Assembly (NCBI GenBank): GCA_902796705.1 | Contig: CADBQF010000342.1 | Location: forward strand, 1-8,195 | DNA from: Ruminococcus flavefaciens | GTDB lineage: Bacteria > Bacillota > Clostridia > Oscillospirales > Ruminococcaceae | Length of the DNA: 8,195 bases | Direction: 5' to 3' | In this document: one piece after another, positions 1-5,880 of the stretch | Layout: each line of letters opens with the position of its first letter | How positions within the stretch are numbered: position 1 is the first letter of the stretch | Position numbers and translations under genes: made by a program | Notes under the pieces: model-generated | What the model saw: only the letters and a program-made list of their open reading frames with translations | Database searches by the model: none | What the model was told of the DNA's origin: nothing

Positions 1-2098
1 ATTTTGTGCCGTTGTAGTAATAAATGTCTGTCCAGTAGTCGGCAACAGTCTCATAGTTAATGAAGAGTTCCGGCCAGCCGTCGTTGTTAACGTCGTATGT
101 GCCGTACTTCACGTCACTTACAAACTCAGCAGAAGAATCGAATGAAACGAGTGCGGCATTTACTGCTGTCTGGAGCGATGCACCTGAAAGCGGATCTCTT
201 GTTGACGGTGCAACAGATGTGAGGTAAGCAGTGCTTGCAAAGCCGTAGTATGTCTTTCCGTCGTAAGCGTAGGAGACATATCTCCAGCCGTTCACTTCAC
301 TGCCGAGGACAGTTACGGCAGAATTCCTCTCCATTTCGATGATGATAGGATATGTCGTATCAGGGCCCTGTCTGAGGCGAAGTCCGCCTGATTCTGTCTG
401 AACGTAGAATTTCGGGAGATATGAAGTATCATTTCCCTTGATGTGGTAGAACGTCATAGAAGCCGGAGCGTTCGTTGTGTAGATATATCCCTTTGTCTTT
501 GCAGTAGAGATATCGAACGAAGTATATACCGGCTCGCTCCATGTGAGAGCGTTGTACTCCTTGACAGCGTTGTCGTATTCGGTGCTTGTAATGGTCTTGT
601 CGTTACGCTTTACAGTGCCGTTGACGCTTTCGAGCTTGTCGTAGAGTTCAGGCTTGCCGAGGCTGTTTATCTTGTAGTACATCGTAACTGTGCCTGATGA
701 AGCCTTTGTTACTTTAAGGAGCTTGCTGTCCTTGCAGTAACTCATAGAAATGCCTGATATGCCGCTGTCAACGAATTTTGATCCGCTGTAGTAGTAATAC
801 TTCACATCTCTGTTCACAACGCCCTCGTAGCTGATAAAGAGTCCGGGGATACCGTCTGAATTGATATCAGCCGTACCGCTCTTGGGAGACTGTGCATATT
901 CTACAGAATTATCGAACTCGTTCTGTGCAGCCTTAACAGCAGCATTGAGCGTAGCTGCCGGCATCGTAGTTGTAGTAGTAATGGGCTTTGAAGTAGTTGT
1001 GGTAGTAGTCGTTGTCTTTGATGTTGTAGTCGTTGTCGTGGTAGGCTTTGAAGTAGTTGTCGTCGTTGTAGTTGTCTTTGAAGTTGTAGTTGAAGTTGTA
1101 GTTGTCTTTGAAGTTGTAGTTGAAGTTGTAGTCGGCTTTGAAGTCGTAGTCGAAGTTGTAGTCGGCTTTGAAGTAGTAGTCGAAGTTGTAGTCGGCTTTG
1201 AAGTCGTAGTCGAAGTTGTCGTTGCTGACTTTGTAGTCGAAGTCGATGTACCCGGCTTTGATGTGGAAGCCGTTGATGTCGTTGTCGTTGTTGTTGTGGT
1301 GGTCGGCTTTGTTGTCGAAGCCGTTGTCGTCGTAGTTGTCGAATCCTGCGGCTGTTCGCCCCACGGGAGCGGACCGCCGTTTATGACAGCCGAATAATAC
1401 TGGAGAATGAGCGAAGCATCGGAAGCATCTACCGTATTATCACCGTTCACGTCAGCGGCGGCATTCTGGTCGCTTGTGAAAGTGCTGGGATCGCCGTTCA
1501 CCACGGCAGCGTATTCAAGAAGCACCTGTGAAGCGTCAGCGGCATCGATATTGTTATCGCCGTCGATATCGCCAAGCACTATCTTGCTGAAATGGAGGAG
1601 TATCTCCTTTTTGCTGCCGTTTTCCGAAATCACTTCATACGGCTTTGAAGAAGCGTTCTGGTCAGCGGTGAAAGTGTACGTTACCTCTTTCATGCTGCAC
1701 GGATTGTCGTTTATATCCATGACCTCGAATTTATAGTCATCGAGCTTTATGACTTTCGCACTTCCCTCAGATGTGAGCGTAAGCGAGAGCGTATATTCAC
1801 GGAAGTCGTCGTCCGTCCTGTCACGTCCCTCGATATCGAAGCAGTATACACCGCTTCCCGTGACAGACTTCTTATGGTAAGGCTCGTTCACGAGTTCCGG
1901 AGATGTGAGCTTTATATCAACATCTGCCGTTATCCCTTCCGGAAGAACGACCTTGACCACGCCGTTGAAGTCGCTCTCGATATAGTCCGGGAAGACGGGA
2001 AGGATCTTCTGTTCTTCCGCAGCGGACGATACAAGTCCTGACGGGAAAGAAGCAGCCATAGCTGCTGCTATCACCGACGAAACAACTCTTTTAACCAT
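1..2098 (-). CDS. Secreted dockerin protein with Thr-rich linker, SH3b domain and duplicated modules (3' end outside window)
   Basis: The reading frame is open from the ATG at 2096-2098 to the left edge: 699 codons and no stop. The start is supported by AGGAGAGA at 2106-2113, 7 nt upstream. Residues 1 to about 27 form a signal peptide (MVKRVV, Ala-rich core, SSA-AEE). Residues 30-170 are a beta-rich region I do not recognise. Residues 176-240 are a type I dockerin: DIDGDNNIDAAD (from 177) and DVNGDNTVDASD each keep all the calcium ligands, and each is followed by a helix of the ASQVLLEYA / ASLILQYYS type. Residues 254-378 are a Thr/Ser/Lys/Pro linker. Residues 382-441 and 640-699 are two copies of one module, separated by an SH3b domain at about 571-626 (GLRLRQGPDTTYP...WRYVSY...GFAS). 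Dockerins bind cohesins on scaffoldins, so the protein is probably displayed on a cellulosome or cell-surface scaffold. No catalytic domain is visible in the part present. It is the last visible gene of the operon, 17 nt after the AlgX-like gene. Confidence 0.93.
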   Translation of the reverse strand, partial: MVKRVVSSVIAAAMAASFPSGLVSSAAEEQKILPVFPDYIESDFNGVVKVVLPEGITADVDIKLTSPELVNEPYHKKSVTGSGVYCFDIEGRDRTDDDFREYTLSLTLTSEGSAKVIKLDDYKFEVMDINDNPCSMKEVTYTFTADQNASSKPYEVISENGSKKEILLHFSKIVLGDIDGDNNIDAADASQVLLEYAAVVNGDPSTFTSDQNAAADVNGDNTVDASDASLILQYYSAVINGGPLPWGEQPQDSTTTTTTASTTKPTTTTTTTTTSTASTSKPGTSTSTTKSATTTSTTTSKPTTTSTTTSKPTTTSTTTSKPTTTSTTTSKTTTTSTTTSKTTTTTTTTSKPTTTTTTTSKTTTTTTTTSKPITTTTTMPAATLNAAVKAAQNEFDNSVEYAQSPKSGTADINSDGIPGLFISYEGVVNRDVKYYYYSGSKFVDSGISGISMSYCKDSKLLKVTKASSGTVTMYYKINSLGKPELYDKLESVNGTVKRNDKTITSTEYDNAVKEYNALTWSEPVYTSFDISTAKTKGYIYTTNAPASMTFYHIKGNDTSYLPKFYVQTESGGLRLRQGPDTTYPIIIEMERNSAVTVLGSEVNGWRYVSYAYDGKTYYGFASTAYLTSVAPSTRDPLSGASLQTAVNAALVSFDSSAEFVSDVKYGTYDVNNDGWPELFINYETVADYWTDIYYYNGTK
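2..181 (-). repeat. Module copy 2 of the dockerin protein (residues 640-699, may continue)
   Basis: This is the second copy of the 60-residue module: ASLQTAVNAALVSFD, then DVNNDGWPELFI, then IYYYNGTK. It keeps the D-x-N-x-D-G loop and the LFI-x-YE strand of copy 1. The window ends within or just after it, so whether a second SH3b domain or more copies follow cannot be seen. In copy 1 the SH3b domain comes about 130 residues later. Confidence 0.75.
773..955 (-). repeat. Module copy 1 of the dockerin protein (residues 382-442)
   Basis: This 60-residue module aligns without gaps to the copy at the left window edge, with 29 of 60 residues identical by hand count. It has an N-terminal amphipathic helix (ATLNAAVKAAQNEFD), then DINSDGIPGLFI, then an aromatic strand (YYYYSGSK). 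The D-x-N-x-D-G-x-P-x-LF loop resembles the calcium-binding loops of FG-GAP/VCBS-like and EF-hand-like repeats in bacterial surface proteins. I do not recognise it as a named domain. Confidence 0.75.
965..1339 (-). repeat. Thr-rich linker encoded by 30-bp-class tandem repeats
   Basis: This stretch encodes residues 254-378 of the dockerin protein. The core unit is ten residues, SKPTTTSTTT, repeated with small changes (SKTTTTSTTT, SKPTTTTTTT, SKTTTTTTTT), with an SK pair marking nearly every unit. At DNA level it is a degenerate array of ACN and TCN codons with a 27-33 bp period. Thr-rich linkers between modules are usual in ruminococcal secreted enzymes, where they act as flexible and often glycosylated spacers. 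The copy number could vary between strains by slippage or recombination. Confidence 0.9.
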
Positions 2099-2115
2099 TG
2101 TCTTATCTCTCCTTT

Positions 2116-3510
2116 TTATGATGATGTGACTGCCGAGCCGTCATTTCTCACAACAGTCACTTTTATATTATCTGTATCCGGCATCTGCTCTTTGGGGATA
2201 TAGAGCGAGAAGCCGTTGCTGCTCGTTTCTCCCTCACGGCCGAGCAGTCTGTCCTCGAAGCAGTTGAACGCCTCGTATGTCCTGTCTCCGGCTGTAACGA
2301 GTATAGTAGCATCGTCACCGGAGAAGAATCCGTCACCGAGAACGCCGTAGAAATGCACGAGCTGTCCGTTGTCCTCTTTCTCTATGACGATATCGCTGCA
2401 AACGCCTGCTCCGGAGATGTCCGGAAGCTCTCTCTCAGGTGCCTGCATGAACGGGGCGTACTTCTGGAGGTTGCCGATATTTCTCTCGACTATCTCAAGA
2501 ATGACCGTATCGATGCCGGAGGACTCGATGTAGTCCATTCTGTACGGCACGCTCCTTGAAAATTCCGCAGCACCGAAGCATTCAGCCATGAAAGGAAGTA
2601 TCGCCTCGCCGTATGAATCACGGTACATCAGCAGCGAGCCGTCCTTTCCCTCGCACAGCGTCTTTATCGAGATATCGTCCAACGCCCTGAAGCGTCCCTG
2701 ATACTGATATGTGAACTGATAGTCGGTGTAATACTGCGTATCATCGGGCTTGTCGGCAGGATAGACCATAGCGGCAAGGTCGCCCTGACGGTCGTTTCGT
2801 ATAGACCAGTTACCGGCGGGGCAGACTTCTTTTCCGAGCATATTCATGAGCTTTGCATGGCCTGCATAGGCACCGAGGTTGTTCCAGTGGGTGTCTTCCT
2901 TGTGATAGAGGGGCATATTCGAGCTTGTATTTTTCAGAGTCTCCTTCATGTCACAGTGGGGGATATCATCTGTGAGCTTGTCGAAGAGAAGCTCGTAATT
3001 GCCTTTTCTGTCTGATTCTATGTAGTTGAACGGCATATGCTCAGGATATACCGAATTCTTATTCGGAGCGACAGTAAAGAGGAACTTCACGCCCTTGTCC
3101 TCGCAGAACTCGTTCATGAGGCTGATATTGTGGACGATGTTGCTGATGCCTCTGCTGTCTATCGTATTAACATTGAGGAAATCGTCGGCTGTTTCGCTGT
3201 AGTAGAGCCAGCCGTCTTTTCCGATAATGACTCCGGAATTGGCTGATGTGCCGAATACCGTTGCTTTCATATGGCCGTCAAGGGTGACGAGCTGCTGTCT
3301 GAAAGCGAAGTGGTCGGAGAAGTAATCGCTGAACTGGTCGAAGAAGTCGAAGTTGAGCTTTCCCTCCTCCGTCTTTACTTTCGGGAACTCTGCCAGGTCA
3401 CGCTTTTCCTTTGAAGCGTCGCTCCTGACAACAGGCATGAGTGCGGCGGGTGCTATGCACATTCCTATGAAAATGAGCGAATAAAGCCTGTAAAGGATAT
3501 TCTTTTTCAT
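2116..3510 (-). CDS. AlgX/AlgJ-like SGNH-type O-acetyltransferase (DHHW-family)
   Basis: This 464-residue protein has an N-terminal membrane anchor or uncleaved signal (about 5-28) and then an extracytoplasmic domain of the alginate O-acetyltransferase AlgX/AlgJ/DHHW type. Family marks are KRDLAEFPK (36-44), FSDYFSDHFAFRQQL (60-74) and GKDGWLYY (97-104). The likely catalytic Asp-His are D206 and H208 in KEDTHWNNLG, and the likely nucleophile is S299 in YRDSYG. The Asp-to-Ser distance of 93 is close to that of AlgX of Pseudomonas (Asp174, His176, Ser269, as I recall). The role is to transfer acetyl groups, supplied by the MBOAT partner, to an extracellular polymer. Residues about 365-464 look like a separate beta-rich domain, possibly a glycan-binding one as in AlgX. 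The ATG start has AGGAGG 4 nt upstream, overlapping the MBOAT stop codon, which suggests translational coupling. The polymer substrate cannot be told from sequence. Confidence 0.88.
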   Translation of the reverse strand: MKKNILYRLYSLIFIGMCIAPAALMPVVRSDASKEKRDLAEFPKVKTEEGKLNFDFFDQFSDYFSDHFAFRQQLVTLDGHMKATVFGTSANSGVIIGKDGWLYYSETADDFLNVNTIDSRGISNIVHNISLMNEFCEDKGVKFLFTVAPNKNSVYPEHMPFNYIESDRKGNYELLFDKLTDDIPHCDMKETLKNTSSNMPLYHKEDTHWNNLGAYAGHAKLMNMLGKEVCPAGNWSIRNDRQGDLAAMVYPADKPDDTQYYTDYQFTYQYQGRFRALDDISIKTLCEGKDGSLLMYRDSYGEAILPFMAECFGAAEFSRSVPYRMDYIESSGIDTVILEIVERNIGNLQKYAPFMQAPERELPDISGAGVCSDIVIEKEDNGQLVHFYGVLGDGFFSGDDATILVTAGDRTYEAFNCFEDRLLGREGETSSNGFSLYIPKEQMPDTDNIKVTVVRNDGSAVTSS

Positions 3511-3514
3511 ACTG

Positions 3515-3520
3515 CCTCCT
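3515..3520 (-). promoter_or_regulatory. Ribosome binding site AGGAGG overlapping the stop of the upstream gene
   Basis: The minus strand reads TGAGGAGGCAGTATG: the last base of the MBOAT stop codon (TGA, 3520-3522) is the first base of AGGAGG, and the next ATG (3508-3510) follows 4 nt later. Ribosomes ending on the MBOAT gene are placed to restart on the AlgX-like gene, which would keep the two acetylation partners in proportion. Confidence 0.8.
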
Positions 3521-4929
3521 CAGAACCTGAAATAGATGAACGGATTGTACGATGCCGACGAGAGCGTTATTATGCACACTGCCAGCAGACCGAGCGAAAC
3601 GATATACGATAACGCCTCCGGAGCTGCCGCTGTCTTTTCGCCGTTCTTTGTGAGCTTGTTCTTCACGGTCTTCACCACCGGCATGGAGAATATCACAGCC
3701 AGCACGAACATTGCGATATACATGGGCGTGAGCTGCTTCATGAATACAGCATTCTGCTGCACGCTCGCTGACGGGACGAACATCTTCCCGATGAAGCGGC
3801 AGGCTTCTCCGAGCGTATCAGCACGGAAGAAGACGAATGCCAGTATCGTCACGAGCATCGTGTAGATGTGCCTTGCCGGACGCTTCCACTCCGAGGGACT
3901 CAGCACCTTGTACGATTCGAGCATCATGAACGCACCGTTGAGGAGTCCCCACACGATGAAGTTCAGGCTCGCACCGTGCCAGAGTCCTGTGCAGAAGAAA
4001 ACTATCAGCTTGTTGACTGCCGTGCGGACTTTTCCCTTTCTGTTGCCGCCGAGCGGTATGTACAGATACTCCTTGAACCATGTCGATACGGAGATATGCC
4101 ACCTTCGCCAGAATTCCTGCATACTCTGCGATATATAGGGATAATTGAAGTTTTCAAGGAACCTGAATCCGAACATTCCGCCGAGTCCTATAGCCATATC
4201 GCTGTATCCGCTGAAATCGAAATATATCTGGAAGAGGTATGATACCGCACCCAGCCACGCAAGCGGCAGGGAAAGCTCTGCTGTATCGAGAGCATAGACA
4301 GTATCGGCAGCGGCAGCCATAGTATTTGCTATGAGGAGCTTTTTCGTAAGGCCGATGACGAATCTCCGCATACCCTGTGCAGTTTTCTCAGGAGTCATCT
4401 CACGCTGGTCGATCTGGTCTGCAAAGTCGTAATACTTTACAACAGGGCCGGCAACGAGCTGCGGGAAGAAAGTTATGTACAGAGCGAGCTTGTAGATGTT
4501 CCTCTGTATGTATTTCGGATCCTTGTAGGCATCTATGACGTATGACATCGCCTGGAACGTATAGAACGAAATTCCTATCGGGAGTGCGATGCGTGGGACT
4601 GTCACGCTCAGGAACGGCAGCTTGTTGAGCATCTCCGCTCCGAAGCCTGCGTATTTGAAAACGCCGAGCATCGCAAGGTTCATTATGACCGAAGCCGCAA
4701 GGAAGGCTTTCCTTCCCTTTGTCTCCGGCTTCATCGCCATGCCGAATATGTAGTTCATGACTATCGATATCAGCATGATGAGAACGGCTTTCGGTTCGCC
4801 GTATGTGTAGAACGCAATGCTGAATATGAGCAGCAGCACGTTCTTTGCTGTGATCGTCGGTATTATGCGGTAGAGCAGATATACCGAAGTTAAGAATATA
4901 AAAAGGAATACGGGACTGCTGAATACCAA
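3520..4929 (-). CDS. AlgI-like MBOAT-family membrane O-acyltransferase
   Basis: This 469-residue polytopic membrane protein is of the AlgI/DltB/PatA type, at the usual length. The N-terminus MVFSSPVFLFIF is typical of the family, and the segments PIGISFYTFQAMSYVID (117-133), FPQLVAGPVVKY (155-166) and DFSGYSDMAIGLG (238-250) are hallmark stretches. EFWRRWHISVSTWFKEYLYI (272-291) is the membrane-embedded motif with H278. GLWHGASLNFIVWG (315-328) carries H318, the invariant MBOAT catalytic histidine. The protein is expected to take acetyl from cytosolic acetyl-CoA and hand it outward, here to the AlgX-like protein encoded 9 nt downstream. The start is TTG (4927-4929), chosen because AAGGAGG lies 7 nt upstream, the family N-terminus begins exactly there, and the next in-frame Met is at residue 52. 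It lies 16 nt after the lipoprotein gene. The acetyl acceptor is not known. Confidence 0.94.
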   Translation of the reverse strand: MVFSSPVFLFIFLTSVYLLYRIIPTITAKNVLLLIFSIAFYTYGEPKAVLIMLISIVMNYIFGMAMKPETKGRKAFLAASVIMNLAMLGVFKYAGFGAEMLNKLPFLSVTVPRIALPIGISFYTFQAMSYVIDAYKDPKYIQRNIYKLALYITFFPQLVAGPVVKYYDFADQIDQREMTPEKTAQGMRRFVIGLTKKLLIANTMAAAADTVYALDTAELSLPLAWLGAVSYLFQIYFDFSGYSDMAIGLGGMFGFRFLENFNYPYISQSMQEFWRRWHISVSTWFKEYLYIPLGGNRKGKVRTAVNKLIVFFCTGLWHGASLNFIVWGLLNGAFMMLESYKVLSPSEWKRPARHIYTMLVTILAFVFFRADTLGEACRFIGKMFVPSASVQQNAVFMKQLTPMYIAMFVLAVIFSMPVVKTVKNKLTKNGEKTAAAPEALSYIVSLGLLAVCIITLSSASYNPFIYFRF

Positions 4930-4936
4930 AACAGTT

Positions 4937-4943
4937 CCTCCTT
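4937..4943 (-). promoter_or_regulatory. Ribosome binding site AAGGAGG that fixes a TTG start
   Basis: AAGGAGG on the minus strand lies 7 nt before the TTG at 4927-4929, ideal spacing. No ATG or GTG start in frame is available near it, so this site is the main reason to call TTG as the start of the MBOAT gene. It also lies right after the lipoprotein stop codon TAA (4946-4948). Confidence 0.8.
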
Positions 4944-4945
4944 AC

Positions 4946-5773
4946 TTATACGGGAACGTAGAATTCGATCTTTGATACGGTGTCACCGTTGTAGGTGAAG
5001 TCGAGCTCCTTGTCTCCGAAAGCATAAACGAACATCGAATTCATTTCCTGACCTGCACCGTAAGCAGCTTCAACATCGGCTCTTGAACTGCCGACCTTGA
5101 TTCCCTTGTCGGTAACGAAGTCGCCGCCTGTGATAGCGATAGTGTGGATCTTTTCAACACCGTTGTCGAAGTAGCACTGGATAATGATATTGTTGAACTC
5201 ATACTCCTTGATGTCGCTTCCGCTCATGGTGCAGGCAGGGCTTACGCCTGTGCGGATAGGATCACCGAGCTTAGAGATAAGACCGGAAGCATCGGAGAGG
5301 AGCATATCAGTGCTGAAAGTGATCTGCTGCTGCTGAGGCTGCTCCGGCTGCTGTGTGGGCTGTTCCTGCTGCTGCTGGGGCTGATCGTTGTTCTGGACAG
5401 GCTGCTGCTGCTGACCGCCGCCGCTGTTGTTGTTATTGCTGTTATTATTGTTATTGCTGTTGTTATTGCCGCTGTCGCCGTTATTGCCGGACTGAGCGTC
5501 ATCAGCCTTTGTCTCTGCCTCTGTGGTGGATTCTTCCCCGGCAGAAGTCGTTGTCTCTGTCTCGTCAGCCTTTGTTGTAGACTCTGTTTTAGGAGAAGTG
5601 GTAGTCTCGGAAGAAGACTCCTCATCTCCTGTTGCAGCAGTTGTTGAAGCTGTTGTGCCCTGCTCAACGCCGAGAACTACAGAAGTCTCTGATGCTTCGT
5701 CTTTTCCGCATGAAGCTGCTGATACAGCGAATATGACTGCAAGAGCGGCAAGAGCTGCAAGTTTCTTTTTCAT
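4946..5773 (-). CDS. Lipoprotein with low-complexity stalk and a small duplicated C-terminal domain
   Basis: The protein has 275 residues. The start is the ATG at 5771-5773 (MKKKLAALAAL), with GGAGG at 5784-5788, 10 nt upstream. An in-frame upstream ATG at 5827 gives an implausible extension through the intergenic hairpin and is not used. Residues 1-21 are a lipoprotein signal peptide and AASC-GKDE is the lipobox, with Cys22 as the lipid anchor. Residues 30-92 are rich in Thr, Ser and Glu, 94-150 in Asn and Gln; together they make a long disordered stalk on the outer face of the membrane. Residues 151-275 are a folded domain with two similar halves: SDASGLISKLGDP...IQCYFDNGVEKIHTI (160-212) and SSRADVEAAYGAG...LDFTYNGDTVSKIEFYV (229-273). 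GIKVGSSRADVEAAYG is typical of BamE/SmpA-like or CAP-associated folds. No enzyme motif is visible. As the first gene of the tight block it may be an accessory factor for the acetylation pair, but this is inference. Confidence 0.85.
   Translation of the reverse strand: MKKKLAALAALAVIFAVSAASCGKDEASETSVVLGVEQGTTASTTAATGDEESSSETTTSPKTESTTKADETETTTSAGEESTTEAETKADDAQSGNNGDSGNNNSNNNNNSNNNNSGGGQQQQPVQNNDQPQQQQEQPTQQPEQPQQQQITFSTDMLLSDASGLISKLGDPIRTGVSPACTMSGSDIKEYEFNNIIIQCYFDNGVEKIHTIAITGGDFVTDKGIKVGSSRADVEAAYGAGQEMNSMFVYAFGDKELDFTYNGDTVSKIEFYVPV
5324..5494 (-). repeat. Asn/Gln-rich low-complexity tract in the lipoprotein
   Basis: This stretch encodes residues 94-150: runs of Asn broken by Ser and Gly, then runs of Gln broken by Pro and Glu. 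At DNA level it is made of CAG/CAA and AAC/AAT triplet runs. Such triplet arrays are prone to length change. The tract probably acts as an extended spacer between the lipid anchor and the folded domain. Confidence 0.85.
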
Positions 5774-5809
5774 CTTAAAAATTCCTCCATTATTATGTAT
5801 CATACGGCA

Positions 5810-5837
5810 GTTCGGGCGGCAGAACACCGCCCGGAAC
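5810..5837 (-). other. GC-rich stem-loop between the transglutaminase and lipoprotein genes
   Basis: GTTCGGGCGG (5810-5819) can pair with CCGCCCGGAAC (5827-5837) to give a 10-bp stem with one bulged G and a 7-nt loop. On the minus-strand transcript it is followed by TGCCGTATGATACA, not a U-tract, so it is not a standard intrinsic terminator. It may attenuate, or be a processing or mRNA-stability element that lowers expression of the four downstream genes. On the plus strand a run of five Ts (5845-5849) follows, but no plus-strand gene ends here. Confidence 0.5.
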
Positions 5838-5880
5838 TATTCCGTTTTTAACTTTCCGTCAGCATCACGCTGCGGCATCA

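Noticed and set aside
965..1339. CRISPR-like regular repeats
   Set aside because: The repeats are adjacent and degenerate with no unique spacers, and they translate in frame as an SK-marked Thr linker.
861..1397. Plus-strand Val-rich open frame and a minus-strand Asn/Asp/Tyr-rich frame at 933-1364
   Set aside because: Both are read-through frames of the Thr-codon repeat array of the dockerin gene; the repeats lack stops in several frames and neither has a ribosome binding site.
5144..5647. Plus-strand frame rich in Leu, Val and Cys opposite the lipoprotein
   Set aside because: It is the complement of the CAG and AAC triplet tracts of the lipoprotein; no start signals and no recognisable domain.
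5774..5827. Upstream ATG extension of the lipoprotein by 18 residues
   Set aside because: The extension (MFCRPNCRM...) would pass through the intergenic hairpin and spoil the lipoprotein signal; the internal ATG has its own GGAGG site and gives a standard MKKK start.
5793..5827. A separate promoter for the lipoprotein gene (TATGAT or CATAAT as -10)
   Set aside because: At the proper distance upstream there is only GC-rich hairpin sequence with no -35-like hexamer.
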